64,000 nt of DNA from Zipacnadum sp036504235 (GTDB taxonomy: Bacteria > Armatimonadota > Zipacnadia > Zipacnadales > Zipacnadaceae): positions 25,763 through 89,762 of the forward strand of contig DASXVN010000027.1 in the NCBI GenBank assembly GCA_036504235.1, read 5' to 3'. The notes under the pieces were generated by a model, which was not told the DNA's origin, made no database searches, and worked only from the letters and a program-made list of their open reading frames with translations. Positions 22,785 to 33,700 of this stretch are shown here, piece after piece. The position numbers were made by a program, and so were the translations under genes. Numbering within the stretch: position 1 is the first letter of the stretch; each line of letters opens with the position of its first letter.

Positions 22785-24464
22785 ATGGCAAAGAGAACTC
22801 GGCGCAACTGCCTCACGGTAGGCGGAGGTCTCCGCAGCGGACGACGTGGCCGCGGCGGTATGACCCTGGTGGAAGTGCTCGTGGCGATGTCCGTGCTGCT
22901 AGTGGGCATTTGGGGCGTGGCGGCGGGCTTCCCCCGCTTGCTGGGCGCCGTGCGCGACGAGGGGCGCCGGACGCAGATGACGCGGCTGGCCGAGGCGACG
23001 CTGGCGCGGCTGATCGCGGATCCGTCGGGTCTGCCGCAGATGATCGCCGGGGACCCCAACCTCTCGCCTTACGCTGTGCCGATCGATCCGGATGACCTGA
23101 GCCTGGGGGGCAACCCGCTCAACGGCCGCGACGACGTGCTGCAGGTGACGGGCGAGCGAGGCGTGATCCCAGCGCTGCAGGGCAACGGCGCCGTCGGCGT
23201 CGTCTACCCGCTGAAAGTCGGCCGCGCGAATCCGCTGGGCGCTTTTACGGTCTCGGAGGTCGTGTCGCTGACGGCGCTGGATCAGTTGCCGCCCAATCCG
23301 CAACTGGCCGACGGGACCTTCTTCCTGAAGCCGGACGGATCATTTGTGCTACCCGCGTCACTGCAGGACTGCCGGCTGCTGGTCAGCTATGCGTGGCGCG
23401 ATAACAGCGGCGGCGTCCACTTTGTGCAGCGCGAGACGGTCAATATTGCCGCCGGCGTCGGGTCGGTGGCCGCGGCCGGCTCCGGCAACACCGCCTTCGG
23501 CGGGATCGTGGAGGGCTCCTACTCCGGCGAACTGCTGAACGGCTTTATAGTGAATCCTCCGGGCCAGACGGTGCTGGCCGGTCAGGTCAGCCCGGACCCC
23601 GCGGGCGCGGTGCTCATCTTCAACGCCGCCGACGCGGGCCGGCGTATTCAGGTGGACTACACCCTCCAGGTGGAGGCCGGCAGCACGCGGCGGGCGCGGG
23701 AGATCTGGGAGGACCAGGTCCTGTCCTCCGCCTCCGCCACGCCGGACGGGGCTACCGGTTTCTCCTTCGTCAACGTGCAACTTAGCGCCACCGGGCTGGC
23801 CAGCGCGCCGAATGCGACCGGCCGCGACCCGCTGGTGAACTTCGCGCCCACGCCGGGACCCAATCCCCCGCAGGTGTCCACGCACGTGCTGGCGGTGGAC
23901 CTGGCCACGGGGCAGAACTACTATGAGGGCACGGGGATTGACCAGATTGACTACGCGCGGGGCCGGATCCGCCTGCGCGTGTCGAATACGGCCCCCAGCC
24001 CCCTGGGACATCCGCTGCGGTTCTTCTACCACACGGAGAATGACGGGATGCTGACGGTGCTCCGGGCGCCGGAGTGGTTCCTGCCCGGCGACATTATCGG
24101 GATTAGCCAGCCGGGTCTGTCGTACCTCGTGACCAAGGTGGGCACGGCTACGGTGCTGGACTTCGCCTCCGGCCTGGACCCGGTTTCCAGCCAGGCCGTG
24201 AGCACCTCGGCCGGGAGCATGGTGTCGGTGGACTATCTGCGAGGCGATGCTACTAACCCGCAGCGAGTGATGGGCGAATTGCATACGATTCCCGTATCGG
24301 CCAACGGGGGGCAGTTCCCGATTACGCTCAATCAGACGGATGTGCTGAGCGTGGTTGCGGTCCGCGGCGCTTCGTTGCGGGTGCGGGCCTGGTGGCGGGC
24401 GGAGAACGGCCGGCAGCAGTTTGTGGACGTCGATACCCTGGTTCCGGGGGCGCCTGCATCCTAG
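22785..24464 (+). CDS. Prepilin-type protein, PilV-like, with large extracellular domain
   Basis: The protein is 559 aa. ATG 22785 has GAAGGA upstream. A basic 25-residue leader (MAKRTRRNCLTVGGGLRSGR...) ends in RGRGG, then MTLVEVLVAMSVLLVGIWGV with Glu at +5, a class III signal cut by PilD. Typical pilins are 130-200 aa; here about 480 residues lie outside the membrane, rich in Gly/Thr/Val and beta-strand patterns (YTLQVEAGSTRRAREI; IDYARGRIRLRVSN). I see no known adhesin domain. It is probably a minor or tip pilin. It belongs to a run of four prepilin-like genes. Confidence 0.82.
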   Translation: MAKRTRRNCLTVGGGLRSGRRGRGGMTLVEVLVAMSVLLVGIWGVAAGFPRLLGAVRDEGRRTQMTRLAEATLARLIADPSGLPQMIAGDPNLSPYAVPIDPDDLSLGGNPLNGRDDVLQVTGERGVIPALQGNGAVGVVYPLKVGRANPLGAFTVSEVVSLTALDQLPPNPQLADGTFFLKPDGSFVLPASLQDCRLLVSYAWRDNSGGVHFVQRETVNIAAGVGSVAAAGSGNTAFGGIVEGSYSGELLNGFIVNPPGQTVLAGQVSPDPAGAVLIFNAADAGRRIQVDYTLQVEAGSTRRAREIWEDQVLSSASATPDGATGFSFVNVQLSATGLASAPNATGRDPLVNFAPTPGPNPPQVSTHVLAVDLATGQNYYEGTGIDQIDYARGRIRLRVSNTAPSPLGHPLRFFYHTENDGMLTVLRAPEWFLPGDIIGISQPGLSYLVTKVGTATVLDFASGLDPVSSQAVSTSAGSMVSVDYLRGDATNPQRVMGELHTIPVSANGGQFPITLNQTDVLSVVAVRGASLRVRAWWRAENGRQQFVDVDTLVPGAPAS

Positions 24465-24486
24465 GCGCAGATATGGTCTGAGACTT

Positions 24487-25371
24487 ATGCGCGCACGTTC
24501 GGGCTTCACTCTAATTGAGTTGCTAGTGGTGGTGGCCATCATGGCCATCCTCATGGCCCTGGCCGTGCCGGTGGGCCGGTCCCTGATCGAGAACACGCGG
24601 ATCAGCACGTGCGCCAACAACCTGCACCGAATCGAGCAGGCGATCAAGGCGTACACCATGGACTACGGGGGCCCGCCGCCGGTGTGGTTAGCCGAGACCG
24701 CCACTCCGGCCACCCCTTACGATGAGATGCTCGCGACGGACGCGCAGCCGGTGGACCCGGGCACGGGCCTGGCGACCAACCCGCTGATGGTGCTCTATCG
24801 AGAAGGCTACCTGCGGGACCGCACGGCGCTGCACTGTCCGCGCGATAACGGCCACATGGACCCGGCGGCCGACAACTTCTACCAGAGCTACACCGGGCGG
24901 CAACTCGACAACACCGCCACGGCGGATCTGGTCAACATCAAGTACCAGAACGACCGGGACAGTAGCGATAGTTGGAATGGCAAGGACATTCAGGTGAACC
25001 GCTTTAAGTACATGCCCAATCGCATCTTCAACGTGACGGACCTGCCGGCCTCCGACCCGGCGCAGCATACCTGGGTAACGGCGCCGAGCGACTGGGACGG
25101 GCGGCGGATGCTCGCCAAAGGCCAGCGCTCGATTGTCACGGGCGGCAAGCAGTACTGGGGGCCGGTGTGCGACCCGAACTGGTCGCCGGCCGACAACGCG
25201 ATTATCACCTGGTGCGACCTGCACGTGAACGGCTACACCAAGAGTGGCGTGGGCCAGTACCAAGTGCTGTATTGGGATGGCAGCGTGGTTATGCTGCCCA
25301 AGACCTTGTTCACCCAGGGGACCAATGCAGCCCGCCCGGCGGATTGGCAGGTGAAGCCAGATGGTAGCTAA
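24487..25371 (+). CDS. Prepilin-type protein (pseudopilin, GspG/DUF1559-like)
   Basis: The protein is 294 aa. ATG 24487 gives the short leader MRARSG followed by FTLIELLVVVAIMAILMALA, the textbook type IV prepilin N-terminus with Glu +5. The helix continues to about residue 45 (NNLHRIEQAIKAYTMDYGGP), as in pseudopilin N-domains. The globular part has two Cys (HCPRDNG) and a C-terminal beta section with WDGSVVMLPKTLF. The neighbouring gene overlaps its 3' end by 11 bp. It is probably part of the pilus, either as a minor pilin or as the major pilin alongside the gene at 21867. Confidence 0.86.
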   Translation: MRARSGFTLIELLVVVAIMAILMALAVPVGRSLIENTRISTCANNLHRIEQAIKAYTMDYGGPPPVWLAETATPATPYDEMLATDAQPVDPGTGLATNPLMVLYREGYLRDRTALHCPRDNGHMDPAADNFYQSYTGRQLDNTATADLVNIKYQNDRDSSDSWNGKDIQVNRFKYMPNRIFNVTDLPASDPAQHTWVTAPSDWDGRRMLAKGQRSIVTGGKQYWGPVCDPNWSPADNAIITWCDLHVNGYTKSGVGQYQVLYWDGSVVMLPKTLFTQGTNAARPADWQVKPDGS

Positions 25372-27277
25372 AGCCCCAATTTGTCTGCGGCAAGGGCGAC
25401 GCAGCGGCTTTACCCTGATCGAGGTCCTGGTCGTTTTGGGCATTCTGGTGATCCTGTTCGCCCTGCTGTTCGTGCCCATGACCTCGTCACTGAGCATGGT
25501 CAGCAGCGGGCGCACCCAGGCCGACATGCAGCAGCGGCTGCGGTTGACTATGGAGCAACTGCAGCGGGACCTCAGCGAGGCGACGTATGTCTACCCGCCG
25601 GAAGTGATCCGCATCCCCAGCGCCACGCCGCAGCAGAACGGCTTTTTGGTCAACTACTCGACGCTGAGCATGATCCTGCCGGCCAAGGACTCCTCCGGCC
25701 AGCCGCTGGAGCCGCTGCAGGCGGATTGGCAGAGCGTTCCGGGCGGGACCAAAATGCAGCTGGTGACCCGCTACGCGGTGCATACCGCGACGACCATCAC
25801 GCGCAAGTGGGCGGCGGGCAGCCCGGGCAACCCGGGGGGAAACGACAAGTACTTCCAGGTGTCCACCTCGCCAGGGCCGGAGAATGCCTTCCAGCTCTAC
25901 CGGCAGCAGGGCTTCATGAGGTGGGACGACGACCTGCAGACCTATACCTTCGGCTCCTGGACCGATCTGAACGCGGACGGGGTCGTCAGCGCCAATGAGT
26001 TTCAGATTGACCGCCCCCTGGCGGAGAACTCGCAGACCGCGCGGATCGGCTCGGATGTAGTGGTCTCCAAGACCGTATGCCGCGACAATGGTCAGGCGGT
26101 GGACGGGTACGTGCCGGTAGATGACGCGGCCGTGCCGCCCGTCGACCCGGCCCTGGGCGCGGGGTGGACGGCGCAAGTGGTGTATCTGTTTGACAACATG
26201 AATTTCCAGCCGCTGCGGGTGGCCGAGGAGCAGATGGCCATGTCGGCGGACGGCTCGGTCTACCGCGCCAGTCGCGGCGGGTGGCTGGGGCTGCTTAATG
26301 ATGGCACCAAACGGATCGTGGACCTGGTCTGGGGAGCGCCGCTGCAGTGGATCAACTCCTCCGAGCTGCGGCCCCGGATTTTCGTGCGGCGCTGGACCGG
26401 CGCCGGCTCGGGGTACCTGCTGACCGAAATGGATACCGATGCGCTGGACCCGAATAGCGCCCAGCCCGATGCGGACACCAACAACCTGCTCACCCTGCGC
26501 TGGAACTCGCAGACCGGGACGGTGCTGGTGGGCGACGTCATGCCGGTGCCGGACCAGATCAACAACAACCCCGGCGTGATGTTCGGCACCGCCTCCGGCG
26601 ATCCCGGAGCCGCATTCTGGCCGCTGGCCGCCGGTCAGCCGCGGGCCGATCTGCTTCCGGAGTGGCCGGTTACGCCGAATTCGGCTATGGACGCGCGGGC
26701 GCCGGTGGGCTACGTAATCGACCCGTGGCAGGTGGAAGGGATCAACCAGCCGTGGAACCCCTACCGGTCGCAGGGGCAGGCGAGTGCCCGCGACGTAAAG
26801 GTTATGCCCGAGACGATCCGGATTTGGCTGGTGTGGCGCGAGGCGGGCAAGAGCCAGACTACGCGCAAGGAGTTCAGCCTGTCCTCCAGTGTGGACCCGC
26901 AGCAACTGGGCGCCTACCAGTTCTTGGCGACGCCCTTTGACGATGGGAAACGAGTGGAGATCAAGTTCAATCCGGGGCTGCCGGCGGGGCCGGACCTGAT
27001 CGCCTCGCAGTTGGCCGCCGGGACGGGCATGACCCTGGATATCTGCCAGATTCAAGTCACGTACCAGGCCCGGCGGAACTTTGACCCGGCGACGGGTAAC
27101 GACGACCAGATCATGGTCAGCTACTCCTCCGCCTCGCTGTATTCGGTCGCTCTGGGGCTGAGCGAGTACAGCCCCTACGAGATATTCGACACCACCAAGC
27201 CCTACCTGCGGCCCTTCAAAACCGGGGCGCAGGCACTACTGAGCGCCCGCGTGGCGACAGCTAACATGGGACGCTGA
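25361..27277 (+). CDS. Prepilin-type protein, PilW/GspJ-like, with large extracellular domain
   Basis: The protein is 638 aa. ATG 25361 overlaps the previous gene by 11 bp, so translation is coupled. The leader MVAKAPICLRQGRRSG is followed by FTLIEVLVVLGILVILFAL with Glu +5. A helical region (QADMQQRLRLTMEQLQRDLS) is typical of PilW/PulJ-type minor pilins. The remaining 550 residues are extracellular and mostly beta, with Asp-rich turns (TDLNADGVVSANEF looks like an EF-hand-like calcium loop at about residue 205). No enzyme motif is seen. Confidence 0.85.
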   Translation: MVAKAPICLRQGRRSGFTLIEVLVVLGILVILFALLFVPMTSSLSMVSSGRTQADMQQRLRLTMEQLQRDLSEATYVYPPEVIRIPSATPQQNGFLVNYSTLSMILPAKDSSGQPLEPLQADWQSVPGGTKMQLVTRYAVHTATTITRKWAAGSPGNPGGNDKYFQVSTSPGPENAFQLYRQQGFMRWDDDLQTYTFGSWTDLNADGVVSANEFQIDRPLAENSQTARIGSDVVVSKTVCRDNGQAVDGYVPVDDAAVPPVDPALGAGWTAQVVYLFDNMNFQPLRVAEEQMAMSADGSVYRASRGGWLGLLNDGTKRIVDLVWGAPLQWINSSELRPRIFVRRWTGAGSGYLLTEMDTDALDPNSAQPDADTNNLLTLRWNSQTGTVLVGDVMPVPDQINNNPGVMFGTASGDPGAAFWPLAAGQPRADLLPEWPVTPNSAMDARAPVGYVIDPWQVEGINQPWNPYRSQGQASARDVKVMPETIRIWLVWREAGKSQTTRKEFSLSSSVDPQQLGAYQFLATPFDDGKRVEIKFNPGLPAGPDLIASQLAAGTGMTLDICQIQVTYQARRNFDPATGNDDQIMVSYSSASLYSVALGLSEYSPYEIFDTTKPYLRPFKTGAQALLSARVATANMGR

Positions 27278-27290
27278 GAAGGTCACTGGC

Positions 27291-30200
27291 ATGAGCGGCA
27301 ACCTGAAACCGACCAACCTGAGATTCCTCGCACGGAGCGCGGGCGCGGCCCGTTCGCGCCGCGGCGGGCAGGCGCTGGTGCTTGTCGTGCTGCTGATGAT
27401 GGCGGTCATCCTGGTGGGGATTTTGTTTGTCGCGGTGGTGACCTTCAACCAGGAGAGTTCCACGCGGCTGTCCGATGTGCTCAAGGCCGGGGCGCTGGCC
27501 GAGGCGGGCCTGCGCTACGCGGACTACATGATTACCAACAGCCCCGAGGGCGCCGACTGGCGGCCGCCCTTCAAGCCGTATGACCCGGTCGCGTATAAGG
27601 CGAACGACCCGGCGACCTGGCCGGTGCCGCCCGTCTATCTGGGCGATCCGGCCGCCTCGGCGACCACTTACACGGCGACGGCGGGCATGTTCGGCCCGGA
27701 CAACATCCAGTTCACCGACGACGACCAGTACATGCAGGAGGAGGCGGACCGGGGTTGGGCGGGGATGGTCAACACCAGTCCGCCCGGCGGAGGGCCGACC
27801 GGACCGTATTACGTGCGTCGCGGTTACACGCGCTATCCCGACCCCTCCAACGCCGGAGGGCGCGGCACCGTGGATGCGCCGGGGCTGCTCTACGGCACCC
27901 CGGCCGACCAGGTGGACTTCAACCAGGGACACTTCCTGCTGCGGGTCACTTACGATCCGGGGCCGCCCTTTGAGGGCAAGGACTATGTGGCTAACGGTCT
28001 GACCACGGCGGGGCTCAAGCCCAACGCACAGACCAAGTACCTCAAGATCGAGTGCATCGGCGTCTCCACCGGCACCAACTTCGTGTGGCGGCGGCTGGTG
28101 GCGTATAAGGCGATCGGCGTGACCGACTACATGCTGTGGGTCACCGACAAAGAGCACACCGGCCAGCCGACGCAACTGGGCTTTGGGCCCTTCCTGGATA
28201 TGAGCGGCACGGGGACCCTGACCAACCGGGCCGGAGTGCCGGCGAGCCAGCGCGGAGACTTCCTAACCTCGCACTTCGTGGGGCCGATGCGGTTCGATAC
28301 GCCGGTATCTCTGAGCGGGGACAACGCCGAGCCCAATCCGGCCGCGGGCAGCACCATGGACGAGCGCATGGGCAGCACGCAACTGGACCTGGTCACCGAG
28401 CCGCTGCCCTATGACGACCCGCTGGCCTGGCGGCCGGAGCACGGCGGCTACCTGCGCGCGGACCGGCTGGAAGTCACCAGCCTGATCACGGAAGCCAGCC
28501 AGCGGTCGGCCTCGCCGACCAGCGCGGGCGCCCCCTTCCCGGCGCAGAGCACCACGGTCAACTTGGTCAAGTATGACGCGGCGGCGGCCGGCTCACCCTA
28601 TACGGCCACGTACTCGCACAGCGTGTGGGACTCGACCGATGGGCGCTTCAAGACCTCACCCGACCCGGCGGTGCCCGGCAAGTGGATCCTGGACGGCAAG
28701 CGCAGCGAACTCGACCCCGACCGCGACGCGCCGGTGAGCACGCTCAACGCGCCGGACCTGTTCCAGAAGGACCCGGCTACCGGCATCAGTCGCTATCTGG
28801 CGCTGACGCGGGACTCGGGCGGAGTCATGCAGAACCCGACGACCAAGGAGACCGTGAACGTGGGCCGCTATGGCCACGGGCGCGGCGTGTATATTGATAA
28901 CTTCGCCGACGTGCAGTTCCTGGCCAATGACGGCAGTCACGACCTGGGCACGCTGATGGAGGACTGGCTGGGGAACCTGAGCCCCAACGACGCGCGGGCC
29001 AAGGACAGCGGCTGGAACGCCACCCGCACCACCTACAGCCCGCGCGGCGTGGAGATCACGCTCTACAACACCGAGAACGCGGCGCTGGATAGCGGTCGCC
29101 TGACGGCCGTGACCGCCGCCTCGCCGGGGGCGCTGAAGCCCAATGAGGTTTGGTGGCCGAATCACGTGGCCGGCCAGCCGGGGATGCGGATCACGCGCCA
29201 TGACCGGCGCTGGAGGATCGCGGACCCCAATAGCCCCAACACAGTGGGCGACGACAGCGGCGTCAACGTGATGTACGTGGACTACCCTAACGCGAACCCG
29301 CCCCTCAACGAGCGGCAGGGTAATCCGGTTATCTACGCCGAGGGCAACCTCCGCATCCAAGGGATGCTGCCGAAGGACACCGGGGATGACACCGCCAGCG
29401 GTAAGCCCTCCGGACGGTACAGTCTGACCGTGGTGGCGGGCGGGACCATCTACGTGGACGGACAGATTCTCTCGCCGCAGGATGTGGAGGGCCGCTTCAC
29501 CGGGGCCAAGGCCGCGCCGGTGGGGATTCCTGACGAGCAGAATACCTATATTGCGCTGCTGGCCCGCGACTGCGTGGTCGTCAATCCGACCCACATCGTG
29601 CCGCAGCTTACCGAGGGCGCGGTCGTGGCGGCGCCGGACAATTCGGTCTCGCCGCTGCAGTCCGAGCAGCACTGGCAGCTCTCGCCGCGGCTGAGCGGCG
29701 GCATCTTCAGCCGCTGGTATTTCGGCGCGCCGCCGCAGACGAATGCGGTAGCCAACCTGATCAGCCTGGTGGCCTATCAGACCGGCGAGGACCCGGGGCC
29801 GGCGGGCCTCAGCTTGTGGATGTACAACTCGCTGGACAACGGGACCGACTACTACGACTTTGACCCGACGGTGGGGAACCCGGCGCTGGGGACCTTCATC
29901 TTCGCCCCGAGCGGCGGGGCGCCGGTCGCCGACAACGTGGCCGCCGCGGCTATCTCGCCGCTATGGGCGCCCTTTGTTAATGGCGGCAATCCGGCGCTGC
30001 CCTGGCCGCTGAATGGGCCCAAGGCCCCGCCTTCGTTGGCGCATTACCTGTCTACCGTGCCGGGAGATATCAACTCGCAGGAGTTCCGCTACAGCGATCC
30101 CGGTCTGGGCGGCGGCGGCAGCAACTACTGGCTGAAGAAGTTCAAGATCGAAGAGCTGAACCCGACACCGGGGACGCTGTACGGGACGCCGCAGGGCGCG

Positions 30201-30632
30201 GTGCACGCTAAGGTCAACGCCGTCATGTATGCCCAGGAGGGGTGCTTCTTCGTCATCCCGGGGCAGTACTTCGACGTGGGCGCCACGGGGGACCAAGCGC
30301 CGCGGTTCCGGCGCTATAACTACGACCTGGAGATCCGGGGCGCGATCAGCGAGAACTTCCACGCCAGCCCCGCCGCCTGGCGCGAGTGGCAGGACCACTG
30401 GGCCTATCCCCAGTACTTTATCGACACCGACGGCAACGCCGCGCTGGCGTGGGGTACCATCAACTACCGCTACGACGATACGCTGGTGGCCTGCCGGGTC
30501 GAGCCCAGCACGCAAGTGGACGCCAATCTGCGCTACGGGACCGAGTCGCCGGACGCTCCGGGCGCCAACCTGCCCAAGCTGCCCTTGCTGCCGACCTGCC
30601 CGGGTCTGATCTATCACGGGACTGGTCCGTAA
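27291..30632 (+). CDS. Giant PilX/GspK-like prepilin-type protein
   Basis: The protein is 1113 aa. ATG 27291. After an N-terminal basic stretch, RRGG is followed by QALVLVVLLMMAVILVGILF, the type IV prepilin-like helix of PilX/GspK proteins in which the usual Glu +5 is missing, as happens in GspK. FNQESSTRLSDVLKAGALAE continues the helix. PilX/GspK homologues are about 150-330 aa, so the extracellular domain here is three to five times normal. It contains long beta-rich, Pro/Asp-rich stretches with no known fold. It follows the PilW-like gene by 13 bp. Confidence 0.8.
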   Translation: MSGNLKPTNLRFLARSAGAARSRRGGQALVLVVLLMMAVILVGILFVAVVTFNQESSTRLSDVLKAGALAEAGLRYADYMITNSPEGADWRPPFKPYDPVAYKANDPATWPVPPVYLGDPAASATTYTATAGMFGPDNIQFTDDDQYMQEEADRGWAGMVNTSPPGGGPTGPYYVRRGYTRYPDPSNAGGRGTVDAPGLLYGTPADQVDFNQGHFLLRVTYDPGPPFEGKDYVANGLTTAGLKPNAQTKYLKIECIGVSTGTNFVWRRLVAYKAIGVTDYMLWVTDKEHTGQPTQLGFGPFLDMSGTGTLTNRAGVPASQRGDFLTSHFVGPMRFDTPVSLSGDNAEPNPAAGSTMDERMGSTQLDLVTEPLPYDDPLAWRPEHGGYLRADRLEVTSLITEASQRSASPTSAGAPFPAQSTTVNLVKYDAAAAGSPYTATYSHSVWDSTDGRFKTSPDPAVPGKWILDGKRSELDPDRDAPVSTLNAPDLFQKDPATGISRYLALTRDSGGVMQNPTTKETVNVGRYGHGRGVYIDNFADVQFLANDGSHDLGTLMEDWLGNLSPNDARAKDSGWNATRTTYSPRGVEITLYNTENAALDSGRLTAVTAASPGALKPNEVWWPNHVAGQPGMRITRHDRRWRIADPNSPNTVGDDSGVNVMYVDYPNANPPLNERQGNPVIYAEGNLRIQGMLPKDTGDDTASGKPSGRYSLTVVAGGTIYVDGQILSPQDVEGRFTGAKAAPVGIPDEQNTYIALLARDCVVVNPTHIVPQLTEGAVVAAPDNSVSPLQSEQHWQLSPRLSGGIFSRWYFGAPPQTNAVANLISLVAYQTGEDPGPAGLSLWMYNSLDNGTDYYDFDPTVGNPALGTFIFAPSGGAPVADNVAAAAISPLWAPFVNGGNPALPWPLNGPKAPPSLAHYLSTVPGDINSQEFRYSDPGLGGGGSNYWLKKFKIEELNPTPGTLYGTPQGAVHAKVNAVMYAQEGCFFVIPGQYFDVGATGDQAPRFRRYNYDLEIRGAISENFHASPAAWREWQDHWAYPQYFIDTDGNAALAWGTINYRYDDTLVACRVEPSTQVDANLRYGTESPDAPGANLPKLPLLPTCPGLIYHGTGP

Positions 30633-30704
30633 ACGCCAGTTGCGGCTGTGGTCGTTAGCCGCCACGAACTGCTCGTGGCCGCGCTGGACGTGGAGGTAAT
30701 TCTG

Positions 30705-33700
30705 ATGCGGTCAGTTCGTTCTGCACTAATCCTGGCGACCTTGGCTCTGGCGACTATCGCCCTCGCGCCCGGCACGGGCCGGGCCGGGCAAGTGGCCTTC
30801 GAGTTCAATAATGTGCCCCGCACGATCCGGGCCTGTCAGTTGGTCCTGCCGGCGGATGCGCGTAGCGCGCAGCCTTATGTGTTGCCCCTGCTCAACCGCT
30901 CGGAGTACAAGCCGGCGGGCTGGACCTTCGTCAACCCCCTCGCGCCGCCGCAAGTCAATGCCGACATGTGGGGACGCTGGGGCGCCGCCTATTGGACCGG
31001 GCGCGGCGTGGCGGCCATCGGCGCGGGGCTGGGCGCCGCCGTACCGCCGGAGTGGCCGCAGTACTGGGAAGTCGTGCTGAATGACGACTCCGCCGACCAA
31101 CTGGAGCAATTCGACCTGATCTACCTGGCCCCGATGTCCCCGCTCGTGGTGACGACGGAGGCGCAGAGACGCGCTTTGCTGCGGGCCGTGGAGAACGGCG
31201 CCACCCTGTGGATTGACTACCAGGGCGCGGGGATGAACAACTTCCCGGTGCCGCGCAACCGGCTGGGCGTGCGGCCCTTCACCTTCAGCGCGGGAACCGG
31301 AGCGCTGAGCGCCGACTTTGGCCACCCACTGCTCAACTCCCCCTGGCGGCTGACCAATGATGAGGTCGCGTGGCTCGGCAATGGCGTCGCCGGCGGCATG
31401 CAGGTTACTTTTGCGGTCAGCAACACCGTGCCTTTCGCCCCCGTGGTCAGTCACGGCACGGCCATTACCGTGGCCGTGGGCCGCTACGGCGACGGGGCGG
31501 TCGTCATCACCTCCGAGGCCGTCGGGGCGATGGTGGAGGACTGGTACGACAATCTGGCTCCGTGGATGGTCCCCCCGCTGGCGGCGGAGCCTACCTGGGC
31601 GGAGCGGGCTAACCTCAAGCTGGCGTTCAACATCGCCGGCGTCGCGCGCGCCGGCGGGCAGCCGGGCGGCGGGCCCTCGCAGCGCTCGGTGTCTCTGACC
31701 TCCGTGCGGGCGCCCTTGGACCTCGCCTGGCAATTCCCCCGGCCGGGCGGCGACGCGAGCCTGCCCTCCGTGCCGGGTCCGATCTGGGGCAGCCCCATCG
31801 TGCACAACGGGTACGTCTATGCCCTGAGCGCCGCCGGTGTACGTAACCACACGCCGGCGCTGTGGCGGATCCAACCGCAACCGGGCACCCGGAACGGCTA
31901 CACGCTGAGTTGGGCCCAGGCAGCGACGGGCGGCTTCACCCCTCGCGCTACTTCTCCGGCGATTGCGGAGTTGCCGATCGGCGGGGTCAACGCGACTGCG
32001 GTGGTGCTGGCCAGCTATGTGGACCCCAGCGCGGGGACCGGGAAGATTGAGGCGCGCTTGGCGGCCACGGGCGCGTTGGTCTGGAACTATGACGTGCCGC
32101 CCTTCCGCGGCTCTTCGCGGGTGGTGGCCATATCCAGCCCGGTGGTGTACAAGGACTGGGTGTTCGCTTTGATCACCGAGGACGACGGCGGCGTCGCCTA
32201 CGGGCGGGTGCTGGCCCTGGACGCGGCGACCGGGACTACTTCCTGGCTCTACCCGGACGAAAGCCGTGGCGAGGCGGAGCAACTGCTGCCACCGATCCAC
32301 CGTCTCAGTTGGGCGCTGGACCCGGCGCGGGCGGAGCTGCCGCCGGATGGCGACGTGCGTCCCGCCGTAGTGACCAGCCTGCGCACGCCGCAGGGCACGC
32401 CGGTCGAGGCCGCGCTCGTGTTCTCGACCGGAGGGGTCTGCGTCGCCGGCGCGGGCGCCACCATCAACACAGTCGGGGGCACCGCCGAATACGCGGTAGT
32501 GCCGACTCCGCTGAACGCGAGCGGGGGAGCCTGGCTCAACGCGGAGTACTACCGGGTGCTGCTGGCCAACCCGGCGGCGACCCTCCTGACCTCGCCGGCG
32601 ATCCGGAACGATGGCGGGGGGGCGGGCTCCCCGACGCTGGGGTTGGACACGGCGCCCTTCCCGTTCGGCGTCTACCAATACGCCAATTTCTCTAACGTGA
32701 ACGACGTCCTGGTGCACCTGGCGACGCTGTCCACGGGCTCGGCGACGGACTATCTCAACCCCCTGCGACTGCAACTGGGGGTTCTGCTCGGCATCAAAGA
32801 CGATACCGTCGCCACGCCGGTGACGTACTTCCTGCCCGGGCCGGTGGCCTGGAGGCGGACGCTGACGGCCGGCCACACCGCCGAGGCGGGCGGGCGGGCG
32901 ATCGCTACGGGGATTGACGGCGTAACGGTGACGGAGAGCGAGAGCGGCAAGCAGCGGTTTGACTGGCGCCCGCGGGCCGAGTTGCCCCCCGGATGGTCGA
33001 GTGGCAACACCCAAGCGGCGCCGGCGGCCGAGGCGGACACCGCCTACGTCGCCACCACCGTCAACCCGGTGGGCGGTGTCCTGAAGACGGTCCTGCACGG
33101 CTTGCGGACGCAGGCCGATCTGACCGTGCATCTGGGGCCCAACGTGGCCGACGGGGTGACGATGGTGCCGGGCGGCGCGGTGACGGTGACCGCGCTGGAC
33201 GGGACGGCCCTGCCCAGCGTGGACGTGGATTACGCTACGCGGACGCTGCGGTTTGCGATCAACAATACGGCGGACGGCTTCCACGCCGACATCGCCGGCA
33301 AGGCGATTCTGGTCGACTGGACCGGGTCGGATGGCGCGCACGCGGCCGAGTTGCATGTGGTGCCGCGGGTGAGCCGCTGGGAGTACGCGCCCAATTTCGT
33401 GCGCCTGCAGCGGTACCCGGTGGTCTACAACAGCGCGGCCAGTCTGGTGCTGCGGACCACCGACGGCACCACGATCACGGGCGCGGTGGCCGGCGAGCCC
33501 ACCCAGACCCTGGGCGCCAACACGGTGCTGCCCAACGGCTGGGTGGACCTGACCGACGCGGTCATTACCGACGCGGCGGGGGCGACGCACCCCGTCGCCG
33601 GACATGAGATTTTCGCCAGCTACACGGGCTGGTCCGACCCGGACAACCGTCTGGTGGCGGTCTCCACCGGCGGCGACTACCCGCCCGAGCGGCAGCAAGT

